A stretch of 64,000 nucleotides of DNA from Victivallis lenta (GTDB lineage Bacteria; Verrucomicrobiota; Lentisphaeria; Victivallales; Victivallaceae). A program made the position numbers and the translations under genes. Each line of letters opens with the position of its first letter. The first letter of the stretch is position 1. This document shows, in pieces, positions 52,070-63,503 of this stretch. The DNA is taken from NCBI RefSeq assembly GCF_009695545.1, contig NZ_VUNS01000004.1:186001-250000 (forward strand), given 5' to 3'. Under the pieces are notes generated by a model. It was given only the letters and a program-made list of their open reading frames with translations. It had not been told where the DNA came from and ran no database searches.

Positions 52070-53374
52070 ATGAACGAGAGTCCCGAATTTGTGACGCTTC
52101 AGATCGAAGACAAAATGGTGCGGCTGCCGGTCGTGGTCGGCTCCGAGGGCGAAAAGGCGATCGACATCGCGAATCTGCGCCGGGAAACCGGTTATGTCAC
52201 ACTCGACCCGAGTTTTATGAACACAGCGGCCTGCTACAGCCAGATCACGTATATCGACGGGGAAAAAGGCATTCTGCGCTATCGCGGCATTCCGATCGAG
52301 GATCTGGTCAAGAAAACCATGTTCGTCGAGGTCGCGTACCTGCTCGTTCACGGGGAACTGCCGACCGAGGATGAACGTCAGAAATTCTCCGAACTCCTGA
52401 ACGTGAATTCGATGCTGCACGAGGATATGCGCCATTTCTTCGACCACTTTCCGGCCGGAGCGCACCCGATGCACATCCTCTCGACGATGATCAACGCCCT
52501 GGCGGCCTTCTATCCGAACGTGGACCTCAAATCGATGGCCGACGACATCGACGTGTCGACCGCGCGGCTGATCTCGATCGTCCGCACCATGGCGGCGTTC
52601 GCCTACAAGAAGTCGATCGGCGACCCGGTGGTCTACCCGCGGCACGACCTTTCGTACTGCGCGAACTTCCTGAACATGATGTTCGACTCGCCGGTGAAGC
52701 CGTACCAGATCCACCCCGAAGCGGTGCGGATTCTGAACATTCTCTTCATCCTGCACGCCGATCACGAACAGAACTGTTCGACGACGACCGTCCGCACGGT
52801 CGGCAGCGCGCAGGTGAACTTGTACGCAACGATCTCGGCCGGTATTTCGGCGCTTTCCGGTCCGCTGCACGGCGGCGCGAACCAGGAAGTCATCGAAATG
52901 CTGAAGCTGATCCAGGCCGACGGCAACGTCCGCAAATTCATCGACATGGCGAAAGACCGCAACAACCCGTTCCGGCTGATGGGCTTCGGGCACCGGGTCT
53001 ACAAAACCTACGATCCGCGCGCCGCGATCATCAAGAAGGAGTGCCATGCCTACCTCGAAAAGACGAATTACAGCGATCCGCTGCTCGATGTGGCGCGCCA
53101 GGTCGAAGAGGTCGCTCTGACCGATCCGTATTTCATCGAGCGGAACCTCTACCCGAACGTCGATTTCTACACCGGAATCCTCTATCGGGCTCTCGGCATC
53201 CCCGAGAACATGTTCACGGTGATGTTCGCCCTCGCCCGCCTGCCGGGCTGGGTCGCGCACTGGAAGGAGATGATCGGCGGAACGACGAAAATCGTGCGGC
53301 CGCGCCAGGTCTATATCGGCAAGACCCCGGCGGAGACCGCCGAAGTCCTGGCCCGGCGCGAACTGCTGAACTGA
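52070..53374 (+). CDS. gltA: Citrate synthase
   Basis: A 434-residue type II-like citrate synthase. Start ATG 52070 behind AAGGAGG. Conserved blocks are RETGYVTLDPSFMNTAAC, SQITYIDGEKGILRYRGIPI, HADHEQNCSTTTVRTVGSA (substrate histidine), SGPLHGGANQEV (catalytic histidine), MGFGHRVYKTYDPRA and NVDFYTGILYRALGIP (catalytic aspartate). It joins acetyl-CoA and oxaloacetate at the entrance of the TCA or glutamate-making branch. It stands alone with its own promoter and terminator. Confidence 0.97.
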   Translation: MNESPEFVTLQIEDKMVRLPVVVGSEGEKAIDIANLRRETGYVTLDPSFMNTAACYSQITYIDGEKGILRYRGIPIEDLVKKTMFVEVAYLLVHGELPTEDERQKFSELLNVNSMLHEDMRHFFDHFPAGAHPMHILSTMINALAAFYPNVDLKSMADDIDVSTARLISIVRTMAAFAYKKSIGDPVVYPRHDLSYCANFLNMMFDSPVKPYQIHPEAVRILNILFILHADHEQNCSTTTVRTVGSAQVNLYATISAGISALSGPLHGGANQEVIEMLKLIQADGNVRKFIDMAKDRNNPFRLMGFGHRVYKTYDPRAAIIKKECHAYLEKTNYSDPLLDVARQVEEVALTDPYFIERNLYPNVDFYTGILYRALGIPENMFTVMFALARLPGWVAHWKEMIGGTTKIVRPRQVYIGKTPAETAEVLARRELLN

Positions 53375-53407
53375 TCCGCGCCGCGCCAGACAAACCCGAT
53401 AAAAATA

Positions 53408-53441
53408 ACCGGAGGGGGCGAAATGCTTCCTCCGGTTTTTT
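53408..53441 (+). terminator. Terminator of gltA
   Basis: ACCGGAGG (53408-53415) pairs with CCTCCGGT (53429-53436), followed by TTTTT. The minus-strand reading also ends in T-rich sequence, so it may serve the convergent lacZ. Confidence 0.85.
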
Positions 53442-53468
53442 ATCGTCTTCCGGCACGGCCGGAAACGG

Positions 53469-53494
53469 GCCTCCCGGCCATCCGGCCGGGAGGC
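53469..53494 (-). terminator. Perfect hairpin after lacZ
   Basis: GCCTCCCGGCC and GGCCGGGAGGC form a perfect 11 bp stem with a 4-base loop, 8 bp beyond the lacZ stop. No T-run follows, so it may stabilise the 3' end, with actual termination at 53436-53408. Confidence 0.5.
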
Positions 53495-53502
53495 GATGCG
53501 GG

Positions 53503-56700
<3,198 letters not shown>

Positions 56701-56744
56701 CACGCTTTCTGAGGAATGAAATATGATCTTTGGGGAAGTTGGAT

Positions 56745-57575
56745 ATGTTTTCCGGTAATTTCCCGGAGCCGTTCATCGTCTTCCGTACCATCGGCGCCCC
56801 GGCCGGCGAACGGTTCGGCGTCGGCGTCATGGACAAGTCCGGGCTGAGCAGCGACTACACCAACCGGGCCCATCCCGGCTACGTGCTCGTGCTGCTGCTC
56901 CGCGGGCGCGGCGTCTACCGCACGGCGGAGGGAGACGCATTCGCGCTGGAACCCGGCTCGGTATTCCAGCGCTTCCGGGGCGTGCCGCACACGACCGAGG
57001 TCGATCCGTCGAGCAACTGGCTCGAGTGCTTCATCGAACTCGGGGAGTCGGTGGCGGCGCTGCTGGCCAATTACGCCCTGGCCGATCCGGCCGAACCGGT
57101 ACGGCGCATTTCACCGGTATCCTCGCTCGTCGACCGCTTCACCGGGCTCGGTGAGTCGTTCCGGACCGCCTCCGACGCGGAGCTGCTGCGGCAGCTGCCG
57201 TCGATCGTGGAGCTGGCCATGCTCTGTCTCGGGGGAAAGGAGGAGCCGGCGCCGCGCGGCATTCCGCGCGAACTGATCGCGGCGGCCTGCGCGCTGCTCG
57301 GCCGCGACTTCCGCCGACCGGTCGACCTCGGGGAGTTCTGCCGCCGAAACGGCTGCGGCTACGAGAACTTCCGCAAACGGTTCAAAGCGGAACTCGGCAT
57401 CTCGCCGCACCGTTACCGGATCCGGCGCAGGCTCGATGCGGCCTGCGCGCTTCTGATCCGGCCGGAGCTGTCGATCGGCGAGATCGCCGAACGGCTCGGC
57501 TACGCGTCGCAGTATGAATTCTCCGCCCAGTTCAAACGCTATATGGGCTGCCCGCCCTCCGGTTACCGCCAGTAA
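56745..57575 (+). CDS. AraC-family regulator of lacZ
   Basis: Start ATG 56745 (MFSGNFPEP) after GGGGAAG; a TTG at 56730 is the longer alternative. The 276-residue protein has a cupin-like N-terminus (YVLVLLLRGRGVYRTAEGDAFALEPGSVFQRFRGVPHTT) and an AraC double helix-turn-helix at the end (LGEFCRRNGCGYENFRKRFKAELGISPHRYRIRRRLDAAC, IGEIAERLGYASQYEFSAQFKRYMG). Divergence from lacZ makes it the probable activator of lacZ. The effector is unknown. Confidence 0.92.
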   Translation: MFSGNFPEPFIVFRTIGAPAGERFGVGVMDKSGLSSDYTNRAHPGYVLVLLLRGRGVYRTAEGDAFALEPGSVFQRFRGVPHTTEVDPSSNWLECFIELGESVAALLANYALADPAEPVRRISPVSSLVDRFTGLGESFRTASDAELLRQLPSIVELAMLCLGGKEEPAPRGIPRELIAAACALLGRDFRRPVDLGEFCRRNGCGYENFRKRFKAELGISPHRYRIRRRLDAACALLIRPELSIGEIAERLGYASQYEFSAQFKRYMGCPPSGYRQ

Positions 57576-57601
57576 ATAAGGAGCGGCGGCGGTCCGGCCG
57601 G

Positions 57602-58582
57602 CTACCGGCAGCTTCCGAGCGGCCGGAAACCGGTCGGCACGAAGATTTCGCGCTCTTCGCCGCCGCCGAGCAATTCGAACGCCGCGCGCATGAGGGCGGA
57701 ACAGTCCAGCTCGACATGGCTGACGGAGGGAGTGCAGAGCTCCCCGATCCGCGGAACGCTCGTCCCGACCAGCTCGATCTCCCCGGGGATTCCGATCCCC
57801 TGCCGCAGCAGATGGTTCAGCAGATAAATCGACGCCTCCCCTGCGCCGACCAGCCACGCCTTCGGCGCGCCGTCCCCCAGAAAAAGCGCCGGCTCCAGCT
57901 TGAAATTCGAAAAATCGTCTCCCTCGAACTCACAGACGATCCCCTCGCAGCCGCAGGCGGAACACGCCTCGCGGAAGGACGGGATTTTGTTCGAAATCTC
58001 GCCCCGCGCGCCGAGGTAGCCGATGCGGCGATGGCGGGCGGCCAGCCGCGCCACGGCCTCCGCGAAGCCGCGGCGGTAATCGCAATGCACGGCGGGAGTT
58101 CCGGGCAGTTTGCGGTCGAAGGTGACGAGCGGAATCCGTTCGCTCCGGATCGTCCGGAACAGCGGATGCTCTTCCGAAAGGCTGCCCGGCAGGAAGATGA
58201 TGCCGTCAACTCCGGCCGCGAGCAGGTTCTCGAGCGCCTTGAGCTCCTTCTCCTTCGACCACTCGGTCGCGGAGACGATGAGCCGCCTGCCGTTCCTTTC
58301 GGCGTTCGCCAGGGCCGTCGCGGTCAGTTCGGAGTAAAAAAGCGAAGCGATGTCACCGACAACCATGCCGATCATGCCGCTGCGCCCCGTGCGCAGACTC
58401 CGTGCCGCCGCAGACGGGCGGTAACGCAGCTTTTCGGCGATTTCGATGATCCGCCGCCGGGTCTCCGGCCGCAGGCGTTCGGCCAGCGGCTTCCGGTTCA
58501 GCACCAGCGACACGGTCGAGGCATCGACCCCGGCCTCCTTTGCAATATCGGACAACGACGCCCGTTTTCCTTCCGGTTCCAC
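57602..58582 (-). CDS. LacI-family transcriptional regulator
   Basis: A 326-residue regulator: helix-turn-helix LSDIAKEAGVDASTVSLVLN, hinge RPETRRRIIEIAEKLRYRPSAAARSLRTG, and a PBP-like sensor (GMIGMVVGDIASLFYSELTATALANAE, GVDGIIFLPGSLSEEHPLF, ARHRRIGYLGARGEIS). It points away from, and lies beyond, the araC-lacZ pair, with only 26 bp between convergent ends. There is no co-directional structural gene downstream, so its target may be distant. The next LacI gene lies 55 bp upstream on the same strand. Confidence 0.92.
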   Translation of the reverse strand: MEPEGKRASLSDIAKEAGVDASTVSLVLNRKPLAERLRPETRRRIIEIAEKLRYRPSAAARSLRTGRSGMIGMVVGDIASLFYSELTATALANAERNGRRLIVSATEWSKEKELKALENLLAAGVDGIIFLPGSLSEEHPLFRTIRSERIPLVTFDRKLPGTPAVHCDYRRGFAEAVARLAARHRRIGYLGARGEISNKIPSFREACSACGCEGIVCEFEGDDFSNFKLEPALFLGDGAPKAWLVGAGEASIYLLNHLLRQGIGIPGEIELVGTSVPRIGELCTPSVSHVELDCSALMRAAFELLGGGEEREIFVPTGFRPLGSCR

Positions 58583-58637
58583 GGCGACCTCCTGTTCCTG
58601 TGTTCCTCAATACGGCCGGTTCCGCAATCGTCCGGCG

Positions 58638-59606
58638 TTATCCATTCCACCTGCCGACGCTGTTCCGGACGATCAGCGCAGTCGGCAGCCAGCTGTTGGC
58701 CCGCGGGGAGTGCGGCGCCCGGATCCGGGCCAGAAGCTGGGCGACCGTCTCCGCCGCCAGCGCATCGAGATTCTGATTGATCGTGGTCAGCTCCGGCGTC
58801 ATCCAGCAGCAGATGTCAGTCAATTCCGAAGTGATCAGCGAAATATCCTCCGGAATCCGGTAGTTGCGCTTCTTCAGCTCATAGGCGGCCTGGAGCGCCA
58901 CGCTCTCGCCGCAGACGACCAGCGCGGTCGGCTTCTCCGCCAGGACCCGGTCGAGCTCCCGGCAGGAGTCCTCGACGTCGAGGTCGCGGAAATGCCCGAT
59001 CGGCAGCTCGGGCAGAACACGCGCCGCCGCAAAGGCCCGGTAAGCGCCGATGCGCTCGCGCCCGGCCTGATTTTCGACCCGGTCGACCGTCAGCCCGATC
59101 CGGCGGTGCCCGTACGAATAAAGATGCTCGAGCGCCAGCGTGACCCCCTGCCCGTGGTCGGTGTTGACCGAGCTGCTGAAAGCATACTGCTTGTTGACCG
59201 TGACGATCGGCATCGAGAGGCGTTCGAACTCCCCGCGGTGCTCCTCGATCTCCGGCTCCGAAAGCAGCAGCAGGACCGCCTTCGTGTAACTGTCATAAAG
59301 CTTCGGCAGCTCCTTCACCGGAATCACCTCGGTCAGGAGATTGCGCCGCGTGATCTCGAAGACCGCGGAGGTCAGCAGCCGCTCCGAAAAGCTCGTGCGC
59401 CGCTGCGGGCTCGGCGCATCGGCCACGATGATCGCCACGCAGTCGCGCGCCATGACCTGCTGCGGCCGGTAATTCAGCTCACGCGCGGCGGCCAGCACCT
59501 TCGTCCGGATCGCCTCGCTGACCCGGGCGCGCCCGGTGAACACGCGCGAAATCGTCGCTTTGGAGACCCCGCACTTCTTCGCAAGCTGATTGATGTCGCT
59601 CGCCAT
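58638..59606 (-). CDS. LacI-family transcriptional regulator
   Basis: Start ATG 59606 (MASDINQLAKK) after CAGGGGC; the 322-residue protein has the helix-turn-helix INQLAKKCGVSKATISRVFTGRARVSEAIRTKV and a sensor domain (VAIIVADAPSPQ, LEHLYSYGHRRIGLTVDRV, TALVVCGESVALQAAYELKKR, ISLITSELTDIC). It follows a metallophosphoesterase by 14 bp on the same strand, an unusual partner. The effector is unknown. Confidence 0.92.
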   Translation of the reverse strand: MASDINQLAKKCGVSKATISRVFTGRARVSEAIRTKVLAAARELNYRPQQVMARDCVAIIVADAPSPQRRTSFSERLLTSAVFEITRRNLLTEVIPVKELPKLYDSYTKAVLLLLSEPEIEEHRGEFERLSMPIVTVNKQYAFSSSVNTDHGQGVTLALEHLYSYGHRRIGLTVDRVENQAGRERIGAYRAFAAARVLPELPIGHFRDLDVEDSCRELDRVLAEKPTALVVCGESVALQAAYELKKRNYRIPEDISLITSELTDICCWMTPELTTINQNLDALAAETVAQLLARIRAPHSPRANSWLPTALIVRNSVGRWNG

Positions 59607-59620
59607 GCCCCTGTACCCTT

Positions 59621-60424
59621 TTAAAGATTGATGGTGTGAAATGTGAAATTCCGGCTTTCGGGAGAATAATCGATCTCGACCATGCTGCCGTTCCGGGTGA
59701 CCGAGCCGGCGCAGCACTCGCCGCGGCCGGTCGGATCGACCTTCAGATACGGCTTGTGGACGTGCCCGCAGAGCGACAGGTCGATCTCGCGCGATTTCAT
59801 GAGTTCGAGGATCTTCTTCTGCCCGAACAGCCGATGACGCGTCCGCAGGAGCGGATGCTCCTCGATCATCGGATAGTGCGATACCAGAATGCGCGGCATC
59901 GTCTTCGGTTCCGAGCAGACCTTCTCAACCCACGCCGAATCCTGCCGGGAGACGAATCCCCACGAACAGAGCAGGTTCGACGGACGGCTCGTGTTGAGCA
60001 GCAGGAATTCAAGCCCGCCGTAAACCCGCGTCAGCGGCAGATCCGTGAAGCGGTAGTCGCCGCGCGACAGATATTCGGTCATCTCCCGCACCGCCGCCAC
60101 GCACTTCGGGCGCTTCACATAACAGTCGTGGTTGCCGGGCAGATACAGCAGCGGAATCTTCGAATCGCGCAGCGGCGCGAGAATCGGACGGACCTTTTCG
60201 AATTCGCCGGGCTGGCCGGAGCTGGTCAGGTCGCCGGTACAGACGGCCAGATCCGGCTTCGCGTCAAGGATATATTCGACCGCACGGGCGAGCTTGGTCA
60301 GATCGTGCCGGAACTGCCGCCGGAAGCGGTAGTTGAACACGCCGACCCAGCGTTTGTCGATATAGGCCATCCAGTCCTCGGCGGGACCTCCGGCGTGCGG
60401 ATCGGAAAAATGGAGGATTTTCAT
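59621..60424 (-). CDS. Calcineurin-like metallophosphoesterase
   Basis: A 267-residue cytosolic protein with the complete phosphoesterase signature: FSDPHAGGP (DxH), VCTGDLTSSG (GD), LPGNHDCY (GNHD), VSHYPMIEEHP and CGHVHKPYL (GHxH). These bind a two-metal centre. Substrates in the family range from cyclic nucleotides to UDP-diacylglucosamine; LpxH-type function is not indicated because the length and insertions differ. It is 15 bp from the gene for a tail-anchored protein and co-directional. Confidence 0.9.
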   Translation of the reverse strand: MKILHFSDPHAGGPAEDWMAYIDKRWVGVFNYRFRRQFRHDLTKLARAVEYILDAKPDLAVCTGDLTSSGQPGEFEKVRPILAPLRDSKIPLLYLPGNHDCYVKRPKCVAAVREMTEYLSRGDYRFTDLPLTRVYGGLEFLLLNTSRPSNLLCSWGFVSRQDSAWVEKVCSEPKTMPRILVSHYPMIEEHPLLRTRHRLFGQKKILELMKSREIDLSLCGHVHKPYLKVDPTGRGECCAGSVTRNGSMVEIDYSPESRNFTFHTINL

Positions 60425-60439
60425 CGGTGTCCCTCCAAC

Positions 60440-61006
60440 TCAGTGAAACAGAATGAACAACGCCGACGCGACGATCAGCGCCGACACGACGACCGCCGCC
60501 GCGAGCGGGAGCGACTCCGACACACTGCGGCGGAACGGCTTCTCCGCCGCGGCCGCCCCCGGCAGCGGGCCGCCGGATTTTTCCCGCAGAAACGCCGAAG
60601 CCCTTCCGGCGGCGCGATAGTGCGCAAAGCGAAGCTTTTCGAGCTCGCGCCGGGTCTCGGCGGACTCGGCCGGGCCGAGCTGCCGGAACGCCCGGTCGAG
60701 CTCCTCCAGCGCGGCGGCGAACCGCTGAAGCTCTTCGAGCCGGCGCGTTTCGACTTCCAGCGAGGCGGCGGCGGCGGCGCGGTCGCGTTCGAGATACCCC
60801 TCAAATTCGCGCTTCTGCCGCAGGAAATCGTCATCGCCGCCGGAGGCGGAACGCATCGGCTGCCGGGCGGAGAGCCTCGGCTTCTCCGGCTCCGGTTCGC
60901 GGACGGCGGGCGGAACGGCTCCGGAAACCGCCGCCTTCGCCGCATTCTCCTTGAGCCGGTCGCGCATATGGACCAGATTGTCGCTGATAAAATCGTTTTT
61001 CGGCAT
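60440..61006 (-). CDS. Tail-anchored coiled-coil protein
   Basis: Start ATG 61006 (MPKNDFISDN) with GGAGGG before; 188 residues. The N-terminal 60 residues are low-complexity and charged; about 65-145 is a coiled coil rich in E, R and A (RQKREFEGYLERDRAAAAA, LEVETRRLEELQRF); and the end is one hydrophobic segment (LPLAAAVVVSALIVASALFILF). No family was recognised. It could be a cytosolic-facing scaffold at the inner membrane. Its promoter diverges from that of mtaB. Confidence 0.65.
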   Translation of the reverse strand: MPKNDFISDNLVHMRDRLKENAAKAAVSGAVPPAVREPEPEKPRLSARQPMRSASGGDDDFLRQKREFEGYLERDRAAAAASLEVETRRLEELQRFAAALEELDRAFRQLGPAESAETRRELEKLRFAHYRAAGRASAFLREKSGGPLPGAAAAEKPFRRSVSESLPLAAAVVVSALIVASALFILFH

Positions 61007-61054
61007 GCTGCGCCCTCCCCGCGTCTGTATTGCGTTCGCCGTATCCAGTCCGGT

Positions 61055-61083
61055 AATATACCCCCCAACTCCGGATTGTGCAA
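61055..61083 (-). promoter_or_regulatory. Promoter of tail-anchored protein operon
   Basis: On the minus strand TTGCAC (61083-61078), 17-base spacer, TATATT (61060-61055). Confidence 0.55.
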
Positions 61084-61102
61084 GAAATTCACCCGCTTCG
61101 AG

Positions 61103-61131
61103 TTGCAAAAAACGCAAAACAGCTCTATGTT
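61103..61131 (+). promoter_or_regulatory. mtaB promoter
   Basis: TTGCAA (61103-61108), 17-base spacer, TATGTT (61126-61131), followed by the ribosome-binding site GGAAGGG before a TTG start. Confidence 0.55.
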
Positions 61132-61155
61132 ACCCGCAGGAAAGGAAGGGTAATC

Positions 61156-62448
61156 TTGAATCGTAAAGCGATCGTTCTCACGCTCGGCTGCCGGCTCAAC
61201 ACCGCCGACAGCGCATTGCTGGTCTCCCGCCTGGCCGAAGCCGGGTACGAGGTGGCCGAATCGGCCGAAAAAGCCGCGCTGGCAGTGGTCAACAGCTGTA
61301 CTGTGACCGCCGAAGCCGCCCGCAAGAGCCGACAGGCGGTGCGGAAGCTCCGCGCGACCCATCCCGAGGCGGTCATCGTCGTCACCGGCTGCAGCGCGGA
61401 GCTCGACCGCGATGCGTTCCTGACCGACGGCGCGGCCGATGTCGTGCTGTCGAACCCCGAAAAACGGTCCCTGCCGGAGCTCGTGCTCGAATACCTGGCC
61501 GGCCGGACCGATCCCGGCGGCGCGGCCCGCAGCAGCGAGGAGCCGATAACGCCTTTCCGGGAAAGGGCGTTCGGCAGTTTTCCGTTCCGCAGCCGGGCGT
61601 TTCTGAAAATTCAGGAGGGGTGCAACAATTTCTGCAGTTACTGCATCGTCCCGTATGCGCGCGGGCCGGAGCGGTCGCGCGCGTTCGACGAAGTCCTGGC
61701 CGACTGCCGCAGGGCGGTCGCGGACGGATTCCCCGAACTCGTGCTGACCGGCGTCAACACCTGCGCCTACTCCGACGCCGGGCGGGGCCTCGGTGAGCTG
61801 GTCCATGCCGTGGCCGGAATCGACGGAGATTTCCGCATCCGGCTCAGCTCGACCGAACCGGCGCCCGACAACCGGGGGCTGCTCGACGTCATGGCCTCCG
61901 AGCCGAAGGTCTGCCGCTTTCTGCATCTCGCGCTGCAGCACGGCAGCAACCGGATTCTGAAGCTGATGAACCGTCACTATACGACGGACGAATACGCCGC
62001 CTTCGTCGAAGCCGCCCGCGAAAAAATCCCGGGAATCCATCTCGGCAGCGATCTCATCGTCGGCTTTCCCGGCGAAACCGAAGCGGACTTCGAGGAGAGC
62101 CGCCGGTTCGTCGAAGCGATGGCTTTCGCCAATCTGCACATTTTCACCTATTCTCCGCGGAGCGGGACGCCGGCGGCTTCGTTCCCGGGCCGGGTCCCGG
62201 CCGCCGAAGCGAAAAGCCGTTACCGCCGTCTGGCCGCGACCGCGGCGGAATCGAAGCGGCGTTTCGTCGAGAGCCAGTGCGGCGCGTTCCTGCCGGTGAT
62301 CTTCGAACGCGTCGACTCCGGCGGCTTCGCACGGGGCTGGAGCGACAACTACCTGGAGCTGCGCGTTCCGGCAGGAACGGTCCCGCTGAACCGGATCGTC
62401 CCCGTCGAAGCGACGGCGGAAAACACGGCATCGAATCTCGAAACCTAA
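61156..62448 (+). CDS. mtaB: tRNA t6A37 methylthiotransferase
   Basis: Start TTG 61156 after AGGAAGGG; the open frame upstream has no better start. The 430-residue radical SAM enzyme has the N-terminal UPF0004 cysteines C12 (LTLGCRLN), C48 (NSCTVT) and C79 (TGCSAE) for one [4Fe-4S] cluster and C156, C160 and C163 (CNNFCSYC) for the SAM cluster. LHLALQHGSNRILKLMNRHY and a short TRAM-like end (residues 365-430) follow. It makes ms2t6A at tRNA position 37. The cysteine spacing fits MtaB rather than MiaB or RimO, although MiaB cannot be ruled out by eye. Confidence 0.88.
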   Translation: MNRKAIVLTLGCRLNTADSALLVSRLAEAGYEVAESAEKAALAVVNSCTVTAEAARKSRQAVRKLRATHPEAVIVVTGCSAELDRDAFLTDGAADVVLSNPEKRSLPELVLEYLAGRTDPGGAARSSEEPITPFRERAFGSFPFRSRAFLKIQEGCNNFCSYCIVPYARGPERSRAFDEVLADCRRAVADGFPELVLTGVNTCAYSDAGRGLGELVHAVAGIDGDFRIRLSSTEPAPDNRGLLDVMASEPKVCRFLHLALQHGSNRILKLMNRHYTTDEYAAFVEAAREKIPGIHLGSDLIVGFPGETEADFEESRRFVEAMAFANLHIFTYSPRSGTPAASFPGRVPAAEAKSRYRRLAATAAESKRRFVESQCGAFLPVIFERVDSGGFARGWSDNYLELRVPAGTVPLNRIVPVEATAENTASNLET

Positions 62449-62466
62449 CCATACGGGAGGAGCCCC

Positions 62467-63390
62467 ATGACCGACAACGCGACCCATTTCTACAGCTATC
62501 TCGCCGAGGGAAACATCATCTGCCGATGCAAGGCGCGAACCGGAGCGGAGGTCGTCAGCGAACTGGCCCGGCTGCTGGCGCGCAACAACGCGGGGCTCTC
62601 CGCCGAAAGCATCGTCAGCGAAGTACTGGCCCGCGAAGCGGTCTTTCCGACCGTCATCGCGCCGGGCCTCGCCGTGCCGCACGCACGGCTGGCCGAGCTC
62701 GACAAGCCGCTCGTCGCGCTGGCCTCCAGCCGGGACGGAATCGATTTCCAGGCGCCGGAGACGGGTCCGGTCAAAGTCGTCCTCATGCTGCTGACGCCGG
62801 GCGACGACCCCGGGCTTCACCTGCAGCTCCTGTCGGCATTGGCCAAAGACTTCAGCACACCCGGCGAGATCGACAAAGTAGCGAATCTGCCGGACGCCGG
62901 CGCCGTCATGGCCCACTTCAACGGGTCGGACCTCACCATCCCGGACTATCTGCGCGTGCGCGACGTCATGACGCGCAAGGTGACGACCGTGCTCGAGCAG
63001 GATACGCTGCAGCGCGCGATCGAACTCTTCGCGGTGACCGGAGAGAGCGAAATGCCGGTTCTCGACGACGACGGCGACCTGCGCGGCGTCGTGTCGCTGC
63101 TTGAACTGTTGAAATTCAGCATGCCGGAGCATGTGCTCTGGCTTGAGGATCTGACGCCGATGTACCGTTTCCAGCCGTTTTCGGAGGTGCTCAAAGGCGC
63201 CAATGACACGAAGGTCGCGGATGTCATGCGCACCGAATTCACCAGCGTCAGCGAATCGGTACCGGCGGTTCAGATCGCCAAATTGTTTCTGGTCAATCAG
63301 ATCGGCCAGCTCATCGTCGTCGATTCGGCCGGACGGCTCGCCGGGATCGTCCAGCTCAGGAAATTCGCGGCGCGGCTGTTCTGGGAATAA
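62467..63390 (+). CDS. PTS EIIA (PtsN-like) domain fused to two CBS domains
   Basis: A 307-residue cytosolic protein. Residues about 1-150 are an EIIA of the fructose/nitrogen type, with the phosphorylatable histidine H72 in GLAVPHARLAEL. Residues about 162-305 are a pair of CBS domains (VRDVMTRKVTTVLEQDTLQRAIELF, VADVMRTEFTSVSESVPAVQIAKLF) that bind adenine nucleotides. No EIIB or EIIC lies near, so it is more likely a regulatory output that joins phosphorelay and energy state than a sugar transporter part. GGGAGGAGC precedes its ATG; 18 bp after mtaB. Confidence 0.88.
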   Translation: MTDNATHFYSYLAEGNIICRCKARTGAEVVSELARLLARNNAGLSAESIVSEVLAREAVFPTVIAPGLAVPHARLAELDKPLVALASSRDGIDFQAPETGPVKVVLMLLTPGDDPGLHLQLLSALAKDFSTPGEIDKVANLPDAGAVMAHFNGSDLTIPDYLRVRDVMTRKVTTVLEQDTLQRAIELFAVTGESEMPVLDDDGDLRGVVSLLELLKFSMPEHVLWLEDLTPMYRFQPFSEVLKGANDTKVADVMRTEFTSVSESVPAVQIAKLFLVNQIGQLIVVDSAGRLAGIVQLRKFAARLFWE

Positions 63391-63503
63391 TCCCGGCGCA
63401 CAGCCCGGAAGCAGTATCGCGGGAGCCGGAGGAGAGGGCACTTCGCCTTCCTGCGGCTCCTGCGGCATATTCCTCCGGATATCGCATCCGGCCCGGTGTT
63501 TTT

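Noticed and set aside
60475-63468. A 997-codon minus-strand open frame
   Set aside because: Antisense to mtaB and the EIIA-CBS gene, both with clear catalytic motifs; its last part only shadows the tail-anchored gene in another frame.
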